From Clostridia bacterium (GTDB taxonomy: Bacteria > Bacillota > Clostridia > Christensenellales > Aristaeellaceae), in contig JAFXUZ010000069.1 of the NCBI GenBank assembly GCA_017524725.1, forward strand, positions 1 to 55,324: a stretch of DNA of 55,324 nt, given 5' to 3'. Every line of letters begins with the position of its first letter. The first letter of the stretch is position 1. The notes below the pieces were generated by a model that worked only from the letters and a program-made list of their open reading frames with translations, did no database searches and was not told the origin of the DNA. The translations under genes and the position numbers were made by a program. Positions 1-10,500 of this stretch are shown piece by piece.

Positions 1-3000
1 CGAGCAACACCTACGGCATTACGGTGACTGTGGTCGACAACGGCGACGGCACCCTGACCGTGACCGCGGAGCCGAACGGCGAAGAGAACGAATTCATCAA
101 TACCTATAAAGCCGAGGGCAGCACGGTGCTGACGGGCGTGAAGATCCTGGAAGGCCGTGAGCTTGAGGACGGGCAGTTCAGCTTCACGCTGGAAGGCCCG
201 GATGAGTACACGGAGACCGTAAGCAACACCGCCGACGGCAGGGTGGTATTCTCCGCGCTGACCTATGACCAGGACGACCTGAAGGTGGACGGCGAATATG
301 TGAAGAGCCGGCAGTTCACCTACACCATGACCGAGGAGCTTGGCGACGCGAAGGGCTACACCTACGCGACCGAGACCTATGAGATCACGGTGACCGTGAC
401 GGATAACGGCGACGGAACACTGGAAGTCGTCGCGGACCGGAACGGCAAGGACAACAGCTTTGTCAACACTTACGAGGCCAAGGGCAGCACGGTGCTGACA
501 GGCGTGAAGATCCTGGAAGGCCGCGAGCTTGAGGACAAGCAGTTCAGCTTTACCCTGAAAGGACCGAATGGTTACAGTGAGACGGTAAGCAACACCGCCG
601 ACGGCAGCGTGGTATTCTCCGCGCTGGCCTTCGACCAGGATGATCTGAAGGTTGACGGCAAGTATGTGAAGAGCCGCCAGTTCACCTACACCATGACCGA
701 GGCGAAGGAAGACGCGAAGGGTTACACCTACGCGACCGAGACCTATGACATCACGGTGACGGTGACCGACAACGGCGACGGCACGCTGACCGTGACCACA
801 GAACCCAACGGCGCAGACAACGAGTTCGTCAATACCTATGAAGCGGAAGGCTCCGTGACCCTGACGGGTGTGAAGATCCTGGAAGGCCGCGAGCTTGAGG
901 ACGGGCAGTTCAGCTTCACGCTGGAAGGCCCGGATGAGTACACGGAGACCGTAAGCAACACCGCCGACGGCAGCGTGGTATTCTCCGCGCTGACCTTCGA
1001 CCAGGATGACCTGAAGGTTGACGGCAAGTATGTAAAGAGCCGCCAGTTCACCTACACCATGGCCGAGGTCCAGGGCAGCGAGACAGGCTATACCTATGCG
1101 AGCAGGACTTACGACATCACGGTAACGGTGACCGATAACGGTGACGGCACGCTGACCGTGACCGCAGAACCCAACGGCGCAGACAACGAGTTCGTCAATA
1201 CCTATGAGGCAGCCAAGGGCAGCACGGTGCTGACGGGTGTGAAGATCCTGGAAGGCCGCGAGCTTGAGGACGGCCAGTTCAGCTTCACGCTGGAAGGCCC
1301 GGATGGGTACACGGAGACCGTAAGCAACACCGCCGATGGCAGCGTGGTGTTCTCCGCGCTGACCTTCGACCAGGACGATCTGAAGGTTGACGGCAAGTAT
1401 GTGAAGAGCCGCCAGTTTACCTACACCATGACCGAGGTCCAAGGCGACGCGAAGGGCTACACCTACGCGAGCAGGACTTACGACATTGTGGTAACGGTCG
1501 TTAATAACGGCGACGGTACGCTGACCGTGACCGCTGAACCCAACGGCGAAGAGAACGAGTTTGTCAATATCTACGAAGCCAAGGGCAGCACGGTACTGAC
1601 AGGTGTGAAGATCCTGGAAGGCCGTAAGCTTGAGGCCGGGCAGTTCAGCTTTACGCTGACGGGCAACGGAACCAGCGAGACGGCGACGAACGCGGCTGAC
1701 GGGAACATCGAGTTCTCAGCGCTGACCTTCGACCAGGACGACCTGCTGGTTGACGGCGAGTATGTGAACAGCCGCCAGTTCACCTACACCATGACCGAGG
1801 TCCAGGGCGACGCAAAGGGCTACACCTACGCGGCCGAGACCTATGAGATCACGGTGACGGTGGCCGACAACGGCGACGGGACACTGACCGTGACCGCTGA
1901 TCGGAATGGCAAAGACAACAGGTTCGTCAATACCTATAAAGCAAAAGGCAGAACGGTGCTGACGGGCGAGAAGATCCTGGAAGGCCGCAAGCTTGAGGCC
2001 GGACAGTTCATCTTCACGCTGACCGGCAACGGCATCAGGGAGACGGCCACGAACACTGCCGACGGCAGGGTGGCATTCTCCGCGCTGACCTTCGACCAGG
2101 ACGACCTGCTGGTTGACGGCGAGTATGTGAACAGCCGCCGGTTCACCTACACCATGACCGAGGTCCAGGGCGACGCGAAGGGCTACACCTACGCGACCGA
2201 GATCTATATGATCACGGTGACCGTGACCGACAACGGTGACGGCACACTGACCGTGACCGCCGAGCCCAACGGCAAAAAGAACGAGTTTACCAACACCTAC
2301 GAAGCCAAGGGCAGCACGGTGCTGACGGGCGTGAAGGTCCTGGAAGGCCGCGAGCTTGAGGAAGGCCAGTTCAGCTTCACGCTGGAAGGCCCGGATGGGT
2401 ACACGGAGACCGTAAGCAACACCGCTGACGGCAGCGTGGTATTCAGCATGCTGACCTTCGACCAGGACGACCTGAAGGTTGACGGCGAGTATGTAAACAG
2501 CCGCCAGTTCACCTACACCATGACCGAGGTCCGTGGCGACGCGAAGGGCTACACCTACGCAAGCAGGACCTACGACATCACGGTGACGGTCGTCGATAAC
2601 GGCGACGGCACCCTGAGTGTGACCGCTGAGCCCAACGGCGAAGAGAACGAGTTTGTCAATACCTACGAAGCCAAGGGCAGCACGGTGCTGACTGGCGTCA
2701 AGATCCTGAAAGGCCGCAAACTTGCAGCCGGACAGTTCAGCTTCACGCTGGAAGGCAACGGCGTCAGTGAGACGGTGACGAACGCGGCTGACGGGAACAT
2801 CGAGTTCCCGGCGCTGAACTACACGATGGACGACCTGAAGGTGGATGGCAAGTATGTGAAGAGCCGCCAGTTCACCTACACCATGACCGAGGTCCAGGGC
2901 GACGCGAAGGGCTACACCTACGCGACCGAGACCTATGAGATCACGGTGACCGTGACCGACAACGGCGACGGAACACTGATAGTCGTCGCGGACAGGAACG

Positions 3001-5957
3001 GCAAGGACAACAGCTTTGTCAATACCTACAAGGCAAAGGGCGGCGCCGTGGTTTCGGGCGTGAAGATGCTGGAAGGCCGCGAGCTTGAGGAAGGCCAGTT
3101 CAGCTTCACCCTGAGCGGTCCGAATGGGTACACCGAGACGGTTACCAACAGGGCGAACGGAATCGTATCGTTCAGTCCGCTGTACTTCACTGAGGACGAT
3201 CTCTTCGTCGACGGAGAATACCTGACGACCCGTGACTTCATCTATACCATGACCGAAGTCAAGGGCGATTCGAAGGGTTATACCTACTCCGAAGCGTCCT
3301 ACACGATAACGGTCACGGTGACCGACATGGGCGACGGTACGCTGCTTGTGGTCGCCAGACCCAACGGCAAGGCCAACGAATTTGTCAATACATACAGTGC
3401 GAAAGGCTCTGTAACACTGACAGGCGTCAAGATCCTGGAAGGCCGCGAGCTTGAAGAAGGCCAGTTCAGCTTCACGCTGGAAGGCCCGGATGGGTACACG
3501 GAGACCGTAAGCAACACGGCCGACGGCAGGGTGGCATTCTCCGCGCTGAACTTCGACCAGGACGACCTGAAGGTGGACGGCGAGTATGTGAAGAGCCGCC
3601 GGTTCAGCTACACCATGACCGAGGTCCGGGGCAGCGCAGACGGCTACACCTACGCGAGCAGGACCTACGGGATCACGGTGACGGTCTCCGACAACGGCGA
3701 CGGCACCCTGACGGTAACCGCCGAACCCAACGGCGAAGAGAATGCGTTTGCCAATACCTACGAAGCCAAGGGCAGCACGGTGCTGACAGGCGTCAAAGTC
3801 CTGGAAGGCCGCGAGCTTGAGAAAGGCCAGTTCAGCTTCACGCTGTCCGACGCTTCCGGCGAGATCGAGACGGTAAGCAACACGGCCGACGGCAGGGTGG
3901 TATTCTCCGCGCTGACCTTCGACCAGGACGACCTGAAGGTCGACGGCGAGTATGTGAAGAGCCGCCAGTTCACCTACACCATGACCGAGGTCCAAGGCGA
4001 CGCGAAGGGCTACACCTACGCGACCAGGACTTACGACATCACGGTGACGGTAACTGACAACGGCGACGGTACGCTGACCGTGACCGCCGAACCCAACGGC
4101 GAAAAGAACGAGTTCGACAATACCTACGAAGCCAAGGGCAGCACGGTGCTGACAGGCGTCAAGGTCCTGGAAGGCCGCGAGCTTGAGGACGGCCAGTTCA
4201 GCTTCACGCTGGAAGGCCCGGACGGGTACACGGAGACCGTAAGCAACACGGCCGACGGCAGGGTGGTATTCTCCGCGCTAACCTTCGACCAGGACGACCT
4301 GAAGGTGGACGGCGAATATGTGAAGAGCCGCCAGTTCACCTACACCATGACCGAGGCGAAGGGCGACGCGAAGGGCTACACCTACGCGAGCAGGACCTAC
4401 GACATCACGGTGACGGTTATCGACAACGGCGACGGCACCCTGACTGTCACGGCTGAGCCCAACGGCAATAAGAACGAGTTCGTGAATACCTACGAAGCCG
4501 AAGGCTCCGTGACCCTGACTGGCGTCAAGTACCTTGAGGGCAGGGAGCTGAAGGAAGGCGAGTTCACCTTCGAAATCAGGGAAGACGGCGAGACGATCGC
4601 ACGGACTGCTTCGACCGCTTCCGGCACCTTCGCCTTCCCGGCTATCTCCTACACACTGGACGACCTCGGGACCCATACATATACGGTCGTTGAGACATCT
4701 GGCGGCGACGGCAGCCTGAAATACGACGAGACCGTATACACAGTCCTTGTGGAGGTGACCGACCGGGGCGACGGTACGCTCAAGGCAGAAAAGACCATCC
4801 TGAAGGACGGCACCGAGACGGACGGCATCGCCTTTGTCAACAGGCTCAGCGATACCAGCCTCACCATCGCCAAGGTGCAGACCGGCGGAACCGCCGGCGA
4901 ACAGTTCACCTTCCGGCTTGAGATGACCCTGAATGGCGCGCCCCTCGAAGGCAGCTATCACTACACCGGCAGCTATGAGGGAGAGATCGCCACAGGTGGC
5001 GAGTTCAAGCTGAAGGACGGCGAGAACGTAACGGTCGAAGGACTCCCCATCGGCACGGAGTATAAGGTGACCGAGGTAAGGAACGGAGCGTACATCACCA
5101 CGGTGACCGTGGACGGCGGCGAAGCCGAGAGAGCTTCGGAAGCGTCCGGTTCTCTGGATGGCGAATACGGTTCCACCGTTATCTTCCACAACACCCAGGC
5201 AACCACGGGATTCCGTGTCACCAAGAGGTGGAACGGTCCCGACAAGGGCAGGATCAACCTGTATGTCTATGTGGGCATCAAGGCTGACGTGCTCGCCAGG
5301 GGCGTCATGGAAATGAAGATGATGGATCCGCAGCCCAAGCTGGACAGGGACGGCAACTACTACTCCCTCGACGGCCTGCCCCTGGTGGACGAAAACGGCA
5401 ATGAACTGGTATACGCCGTACAGGAATACAATATTCCCGAAGATTACTATGTAAGCTACATCAATCTCGGCGAATACCAGCGGTTCTACACCTTTGCGTT
5501 CAACGAAGGCGAGATCATCAATACTTACGAAGGGCCCAAGTACGTATCCATCAACGTGTACAAGAGATGGAGCGGCATCGGGACCAGGGATGTCCTGCCG
5601 GATATCACCCTGGATGTTTACCGGATCAATCCCGACCGCACCAGCCTGCTTGTCAAGACCCTTACCGTCTCCGCAAAGGATATCGAGGCACACAAGGGAC
5701 GGGTCTCCATCGGCGGATTGCTGGAAGGCTACTACTACTACGTTGTTGAACGGCCTGTGCCCGGATACCGCACCTTCTACACCAATCCCACCGGCGGCGC
5801 GACGGATGCAGCCTATTCTGAAGGCGTGATCACCAACCACAAGATCCCGAAGACCGGTGACAGCCGTCAGATCACGCTGTGGATCGCTCTGGCAGCAGCC
5901 AGCATGGCCGGGATCTGCGCGCTGGCCTGGACGGAAAAGAAAAAAAGGCGCACGTAA
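1..5957 (+). CDS. Giant sortase-anchored surface protein with tandem pilin-type isopeptide domains (5' partial)
   Basis: The reading frame is open from base 3, so the start lies upstream of the window. The visible part is mostly twelve near-identical units of about 122 residues plus a divergent thirteenth. Each unit has TGVKILEGREL near its start, FTYTMTE in the middle and FVNTYEA at its end. This is the layout of streptococcal pilin (Spy0128-like) domains, in which a Lys and an Asn form an isopeptide bond assisted by a Glu; that K, E and N play these parts here is inferred. Three non-repeated Cna-B-like domains follow (about 4851-5840). The C-terminus is a cell-wall sorting signal: IPKTGD at 5844-5861, a hydrophobic helix, then EKKKRRT. 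The protein should be linked to peptidoglycan by a sortase, as an adhesin or stalk. The DNA repeats make assembly length uncertain. The gene ends at TAA just before a hairpin terminator. Confidence 0.9.
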   Translation, partial: SNTYGITVTVVDNGDGTLTVTAEPNGEENEFINTYKAEGSTVLTGVKILEGRELEDGQFSFTLEGPDEYTETVSNTADGRVVFSALTYDQDDLKVDGEYVKSRQFTYTMTEELGDAKGYTYATETYEITVTVTDNGDGTLEVVADRNGKDNSFVNTYEAKGSTVLTGVKILEGRELEDKQFSFTLKGPNGYSETVSNTADGSVVFSALAFDQDDLKVDGKYVKSRQFTYTMTEAKEDAKGYTYATETYDITVTVTDNGDGTLTVTTEPNGADNEFVNTYEAEGSVTLTGVKILEGRELEDGQFSFTLEGPDEYTETVSNTADGSVVFSALTFDQDDLKVDGKYVKSRQFTYTMAEVQGSETGYTYASRTYDITVTVTDNGDGTLTVTAEPNGADNEFVNTYEAAKGSTVLTGVKILEGRELEDGQFSFTLEGPDGYTETVSNTADGSVVFSALTFDQDDLKVDGKYVKSRQFTYTMTEVQGDAKGYTYASRTYDIVVTVVNNGDGTLTVTAEPNGEENEFVNIYEAKGSTVLTGVKILEGRKLEAGQFSFTLTGNGTSETATNAADGNIEFSALTFDQDDLLVDGEYVNSRQFTYTMTEVQGDAKGYTYAAETYEITVTVADNGDGTLTVTADRNGKDNRFVNTYKAKGRTVLTGEKILEGRKLEAGQFIFTLTGNGIRETATNTADGRVAFSALTFDQDDLLVDGEYVNSRRFTYTMTEVQGDAKGYTYATEIYMITVTVTDNGDGTLTVTAEPNGKKNEFTNTYEAKGSTVLTGVKVLEGRELEEGQFSFTLEGPDGYTETVSNTADGSVVFSMLTFDQDDLKVDGEYVNSRQFTYTMTEVRGDAKGYTYASRTYDITVTVVDNGDGTLSVTAEPNGEENEFVNTYEAKGSTVLTGVKILKGRKLAAGQFSFTLEGNGVSETVTNAADGNIEFPALNYTMDDLKVDGKYVKSRQFTYTMTEVQGDAKGYTYATETYEITVTVTDNGDGTLIVVADRNGKDNSFVNTYKAKGGAVVSGVKMLEGRELEEGQFSFTLSGPNGYTETVTNRANGIVSFSPLYFTEDDLFVDGEYLTTRDFIYTMTEVKGDSKGYTYSEASYTITVTVTDMGDGTLLVVARPNGKANEFVNTYSAKGSVTLTGVKILEGRELEEGQFSFTLEGPDGYTETVSNTADGRVAFSALNFDQDDLKVDGEYVKSRRFSYTMTEVRGSADGYTYASRTYGITVTVSDNGDGTLTVTAEPNGEENAFANTYEAKGSTVLTGVKVLEGRELEKGQFSFTLSDASGEIETVSNTADGRVVFSALTFDQDDLKVDGEYVKSRQFTYTMTEVQGDAKGYTYATRTYDITVTVTDNGDGTLTVTAEPNGEKNEFDNTYEAKGSTVLTGVKVLEGRELEDGQFSFTLEGPDGYTETVSNTADGRVVFSALTFDQDDLKVDGEYVKSRQFTYTMTEAKGDAKGYTYASRTYDITVTVIDNGDGTLTVTAEPNGNKNEFVNTYEAEGSVTLTGVKYLEGRELKEGEFTFEIREDGETIARTASTASGTFAFPAISYTLDDLGTHTYTVVETSGGDGSLKYDETVYTVLVEVTDRGDGTLKAEKTILKDGTETDGIAFVNRLSDTSLTIAKVQTGGTAGEQFTFRLEMTLNGAPLEGSYHYTGSYEGEIATGGEFKLKDGENVTVEGLPIGTEYKVTEVRNGAYITTVTVDGGEAERASEASGSLDGEYGSTVIFHNTQATTGFRVTKRWNGPDKGRINLYVYVGIKADVLARGVMEMKMMDPQPKLDRDGNYYSLDGLPLVDENGNELVYAVQEYNIPEDYYVSYINLGEYQRFYTFAFNEGEIINTYEGPKYVSINVYKRWSGIGTRDVLPDITLDVYRINPDRTSLLVKTLTVSAKDIEAHKGRVSIGGLLEGYYYYVVERPVPGYRTFYTNPTGGATDAAYSEGVITNHKIPKTGDSRQITLWIALAAASMAGICALAWTEKKKRRT
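117..4502 (+). repeat. Tandem array of twelve ~366-bp coding repeats
   Basis: Units start near 117, 483, 849, 1218, 1584, 1947, 2310, 2676, 3039, 3405, 3771 and 4137. The period is 363-369 bp, always a multiple of three. Long stretches are identical between units at the DNA level, including at synonymous positions, which suggests recent duplication or gene conversion. A divergent unit follows at 4503-4850, and the last part of another unit precedes 117, so the array extends out of the window. Units 5, 6 and 8 share a variant segment (GNG.SET in place of GPDGYTET), a sign of mosaic exchange. Confidence 0.92.
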
Positions 5958-5978
5958 CTCAATGACCCGATAGCATAA

Positions 5979-6020
5979 GGGGCGGCATCCCGTAAAAAGG
6001 ATGCCGCCCCGTTGTTATTT
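5979..6020 (+). terminator. Intrinsic terminator after the surface protein
   Basis: A perfect 12-bp stem (GGGGCGGCATCC at 5979-5990, GGATGCCGCCCC at 5999-6010) is followed by GTTGTTATTT. It lies between two convergent genes and may act on both, although the T-rich tail is better on the plus strand. Confidence 0.8.
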
Positions 6021-6053
6021 GGCCTGAGATGTTAAAAAATGCAAATGTGTGTA

Positions 6054-7406
6054 TCAGTGGGCCAGGATGAAATCCGCGATATCGCTCAGGACAGTTCCGT
6101 CCATGCGCTGCTGCGCAAGATAGGCGTTCGGGCCGTCGCTCTTTTTGCCCGGAGTGAACATGTGGGTCAGTCCCGGATAGGAGATCAGGGTCCAGTTGTC
6201 CCTGCCTGCAACGGCTTCACGGAAAAGGCTGAGATCCTCCATGGTCACCTGGTAATCCTCCTCGCCCTGCAGAAGGAGGCATGGCTTGTCGATGAGGGCC
6301 GCGGAAGCGAGGATATCGTAGGAGAAAAGCCACTTCCAGTAGGCGGGATATGCCCCGGCGACCATGTCGCCATCCTCCAGGGAGTCCAGCCCTTCCAGCC
6401 GGTCGAGTTCCGCAAGGGAGATGTCGCGCTGCGCCTTCGATTCCGGCATGACCTCGGCGAGAAATTCGACCTGCTCCCGCATCATGACGTCCAGCCTGCG
6501 GGCGCCGGGAGCCATCAGGATATACCCCCGTGCCTTGAAGCCCGTGCCGTTCAGTTCGCTGTCGATGGCAGGGATGGCGGATGCGCCCAGACTGTGGCCC
6601 AGGATGAAGATCCTGTCGGGATCGATATCATCCCTCGATGACAACAGGCGCACGGCCATGACGGCATCCAGGATGCTTTCGTCCATCAGGGTAAAATCGG
6701 TATCGTTTGCCACCTTGTCGCCAAATGCATAGGTACGCTTGTCGAAACGGTAGACGGCGATGCCCTTTTCAGGCAGGCTTTCCGCGATGTCCCTGAAGGG
6801 AGCGGTGCCGAAGGAAGTTTCATCCCGGTCGCAGGGCCCGGAGCCATGGACCAGGACGACAGCCGGGAAGGGCCCGCCGCTCATTGGAAGGGTCAGCGTT
6901 CCGGGCAGGACCTCGTCGATCTCAGGGGCCGGCAGTCCCAGGTCCGCGGAAATGAAAGACTTTTCCGCGTTTGCCGGAACACTGTCTCCGGTGAAGGGCT
7001 GGGTGGTGAGCCCGGCAAGGGCATCCCCGTCCATGGCCAGGGCGATATCAAGGGGCATCAGCAAAAAACGGCAGGGCACCCGGTAGGCTTTCATTCCGCC
7101 GAGGACGGTCTCGTAGGCCGGGCCGATCTCACTTGGCCGGCCGAGGGATGCTAGCTGGGAAGCGAGGACGGAGAAGCCTCCCATACTGCCCGTGGCACTC
7201 TCCATCTGCGGCGTCATCAGGACATTGCCGTCAAGGGAAGCGGCGTCCGGCCCAAGCAGGAGGCGGACAAAGTTTTCCGCGTCCTCCGGGGAAGAAAGGG
7301 TCTGCTGTGTGCCGCTGCCTTCGCCCTGTGCGGCGCAAAGCATGAGGACAAGGACAGCAAGGAAAGCGGCAAGGGTCTGCGCGGATCTCTTGGGTGCTTT
7401 TTTCAT
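6054..7406 (-). CDS. Exported alpha/beta hydrolase
   Basis: A 450-residue serine hydrolase. I chose the start at 7406 because AAGGAG lies 8 nt upstream; an ATG 30 nt earlier has no such site. Residues 1-27 form a signal peptide (KKAPKR, then a hydrophobic core). A region of about 150 residues resembling the N-terminal domain found in some secreted hydrolases comes before the catalytic fold. The oxyanion HGSGPCDRDE is near residue 187, the nucleophile elbow GHSLGAS has Ser near 272, an acidic residue lies in GEEDYQ near 384, and the catalytic His is in GLTHMFT near 405. The triad is complete, so an active esterase or peptidase-like enzyme outside the membrane is likely. The substrate cannot be told from the sequence. 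It is a single gene facing away from the purine operon terminator. Confidence 0.85.
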   Translation of the reverse strand: MKKAPKRSAQTLAAFLAVLVLMLCAAQGEGSGTQQTLSSPEDAENFVRLLLGPDAASLDGNVLMTPQMESATGSMGGFSVLASQLASLGRPSEIGPAYETVLGGMKAYRVPCRFLLMPLDIALAMDGDALAGLTTQPFTGDSVPANAEKSFISADLGLPAPEIDEVLPGTLTLPMSGGPFPAVVLVHGSGPCDRDETSFGTAPFRDIAESLPEKGIAVYRFDKRTYAFGDKVANDTDFTLMDESILDAVMAVRLLSSRDDIDPDRIFILGHSLGASAIPAIDSELNGTGFKARGYILMAPGARRLDVMMREQVEFLAEVMPESKAQRDISLAELDRLEGLDSLEDGDMVAGAYPAYWKWLFSYDILASAALIDKPCLLLQGEEDYQVTMEDLSLFREAVAGRDNWTLISYPGLTHMFTPGKKSDGPNAYLAQQRMDGTVLSDIADFILAH

Positions 7407-7539
7407 AAGGTTCTCCTTTCCGGATATAAGGATCATGGACTCTCCTGTCAGGTATGATCAGTAATTCTGTAAAAAATGAAAAAACCCTTCCAAACAGCCG
7501 CCTGACAGTGGTCATAACGGACCGCGGAGGGAAAGGAAA

Positions 7540-7580
7540 CAAAGCATCGGGGCTGCGGCATGACGCCGCAGCCCCGAAGT
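7540..7580 (-). terminator. Intrinsic terminator of the purine operon
   Basis: A 12-bp stem (CGGGGCTGCGGC at 7548-7559, GCCGCAGCCCCG at 7565-7576) with a 5-nt loop lies just past the purL stop codon. Read on the minus strand the hairpin is followed by ATGCTTTGTTTCC, a moderately T-rich tail. Confidence 0.75.
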
Positions 7581-7593
7581 GGGAAACATGTAT

Positions 7594-10500
7594 TCAGGCG
7601 AAATAATCCTTCGCGCTTTCGAAAAGGCCCAGGTCATAGCGGCCGTCCACGTTCAGGTAAAGCCCTTTGCCGGTACGTTCGCTGTGGCCCATCTTGCCCA
7701 GAACCCGGCCGTCCGGGCTCATGATGCCTTCCACGGCGTTCATGGAACCGTTGGGATTGCACAGGACGTCCATGGAAGGCGTGCCGCTTTCGTCACAGTA
7801 GCGGCTGAAGATCTGGCCGTTTTTGATCAGTTCCGCCATCACGGCGTCGCTTGCGACGAACCGGCCTTCGCCGTGAGAAATGGGTACCGTGATCACGTCG
7901 CCCACGCTGACCCTGGTGAGCCAGGGGGAGGATACGTTGGTGACCAGGGTCCGGACCAGACGGCTCTGATGGCGGCCGATGACGTTGTATGTCAGGGTGG
8001 GCATGTTTTCGTCCGGGTCCATGATGCGCCCGTATGGGACCAGGCCCAGCTTGATCAGCGCCTGGAAGCCGTTGCAGATGCCCAGCATCAGTCCGCCGCG
8101 GTTATCAAGGAGATCCGTGACCGCGTCCCTGACCTTGCCGGAGCGGAAGAATGCGGTGATGAATTTGCCGCTGCCGTCAGGTTCGTCGCCGGCGGAGAAA
8201 CCGCCGGGAATGAAGATGACCTGGCTTTGGGCTATGCGTCTGGCCATTTCGTCGATGGACTGCTGAATGTCGGAGCCGGTCAGGTTGCGGATGACCAGGG
8301 TGTCGCCCTGAAGGCCGGCGCGGGCAAGGGCTTTCATGCTGTCGTATTCGCAGTTGGTGCCGGGGAATACGGGGATCAGGACCCTGGGCGCGGCAAAGGA
8401 AGCCCTGGGCGCGGGAATGGTTTTTTTGACGGCCGGTACCGGTGAGATCCCGCCGGGGGCGGGGGCGGGGTACCGGGGGAAGATGGGCTCCAGGGGGGCT
8501 TCGTACATCTTCAGCACCTCGTCCATGGATACTTCATCATCCCCGCGGGTCAGCTTTCCGCTGCCGGTGACCGTGCCGATCCTGACTGCGCCGTCAACAG
8601 GCGCGTTCGACGATAAGAGCATGCCTCCGAAATGCCAGGCGTACAATTCCGCCGCGGGGAAAACGGGATCAAGGTCCACGCCCTTCATGCCGCCCAGGGC
8701 GCACTTGACGATGCCTTCCATGGCTCCGCCGTGGCCCAGGGCCCAGGCGGAAGAAGCGGCGCCGGTCCTGAGGAGGCCGCGAACGGTGTTCCATACCTTT
8801 TTTTGGCTTTCGGGGACGGGCAGGCCCTTTTCGTCGGTGTCAGGGAGAAGCAGGTAGATCCTGTCGCCCTCCCTTTCGTATACGTTGGATCGGACATCGC
8901 CGATATCGCCTGTGGCGACTGCGAAGGTGCACAGCGTCGGGGGCACGTCCAGGGTGTCAAAGGAGCCGGACATGGAATCCTTGCCGCCGATGGAAGCGAC
9001 GCCCAGGTCCATCTGCGCCTGCAGGCTGCCGAGCAGTGCGGCGGCGGGCAGGCCCCAGCGGGCACTGTCGGTCCCCGGACGGGGGAAGTATTCCTGCTGG
9101 GTCAGATAGCAGGCGCCATCGCCCGCGAAAGTGGCCGCCAGGCGGCTGACCGCCTCGGTCACCGACAGGTAAGCGCCGGCATAGGGGCTCTGGGAGGACA
9201 GGAAGGGATCAAAACCCCAGGCCATCATGGACACGGTGGAGGTGTCGCCCTCTTCCCGGCTGACCTTGTGGACCATGGCCTGGATGGGCGTCAGCTGTTT
9301 TTTGCCACCGAAGGGCATCAGGACGGTCCCGGCGCCGATGGTGGAGTCGAAGCGTTCGCTCAGGCCCTGGGGACTGGCGTTGTTGAGGTCGGCGAAGAAA
9401 GCCCTGAGCTCATTCGCAAGCCCGCCTTCCGGAGGCGTAAAGGGGGACGCAAAGGACTGTTCCGGGATCAGGATATCGGTTTTTTTCGGTGCACCGTTGG
9501 AAGAAAGGAACGAGCGGGGGATATCCACGATGGTCCTGCCGCGCCAGGACATCTTCAGCCGCGGCTCGGCAGTGACGGCGGCGATCACGGTGGCTTCCAG
9601 GTTTTCGGCGCGGGCCAGGGCCATCAGGCGGTCTGTGTCTTCCGGGGCGCAGACCACGGCCATGCGTTCCTGGCTTTCGGAGATCGCCAGTTCCGTGCCG
9701 TCCAGCCCCTGGTATTTCCTGGGCACCCGGTCCAGGTCGATCTTGAGGCCGTCGGCAAGCTCGCCCACGGCCACCGATACCCCGCCGGCGCCAAAGTCGT
9801 TGCAGCGTTTGACCAGGCGGTCAAATTCGGGGTTCCTGAAAAGGCGCTGCAGTTTCCTTTCCTCCGGGGCGTTGCCCTTCTGTACCTCGGCGCCGCAGGT
9901 GGTCAGGGAGGAAGCGGTGTGGGCCTTGCTGGACCCGGTAGCGCCGCCGCAGCCGTCCCTGCCCGTGCGTCCGCCCAGCAGGATCACCTGATCCCCGGGG
10001 AGGGGGGATTCACGCCGCACCTGGTCTTCGGGCACTGCGCCGATGACCGCGCCGATCTCCAGGCGCTTGGCGGTGTAGCCGGGGTGATACCATTCGCTCA
10101 CCTGGCCGGTGGCCAGGCCGATCTGGTTGCCATAGCTGGAATAACCCGCTGCGGCGGTGCGTGTGAGGCGTTTCTGGGGGAGCTTGCCTTCCATCGGGGC
10201 GGAGAAGGGATCGCCCGCGCCGGTAACGCGCATGGCGGCATAAACGTAAGCCCTCCCCGAGAGGGGATCCCGGATGGCGCCGCCGATGCAGGTGGCCGCG
10301 CCGCCGAAGGGCTCGATCTCGGTGGGGTGGTTATGGGTCTCGTTCTTGAAGAGCAGGAGCCATTTTTCCAAACCGTTTTCGCCCTCCACGTCGATTTTGA
10401 CGGTGCAGGCGTTGATCTCCTCGCTCTCGTCCAGGCGCGAAAGCAGTCCGCGCTTTTTCAGGGCGCGCATGCCGATGGTAGCCATGTCCATCAGCGTCAT

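Noticed and set aside
117..4502. Tandem repeats as a CRISPR array or satellite
   Set aside because: Units are about 366 bp, contiguous without spacers, and lie in a single coding frame with clear domain structure.
1716..5840. Very long minus-strand open frames (759 and 520 codons) over the repeat region
   Set aside because: They mirror the repeated, GC-rich codon pattern of the plus-strand gene, repeat with the same 366-bp period, have no ribosome sites and encode low-complexity His/Val/Gly-rich sequence.
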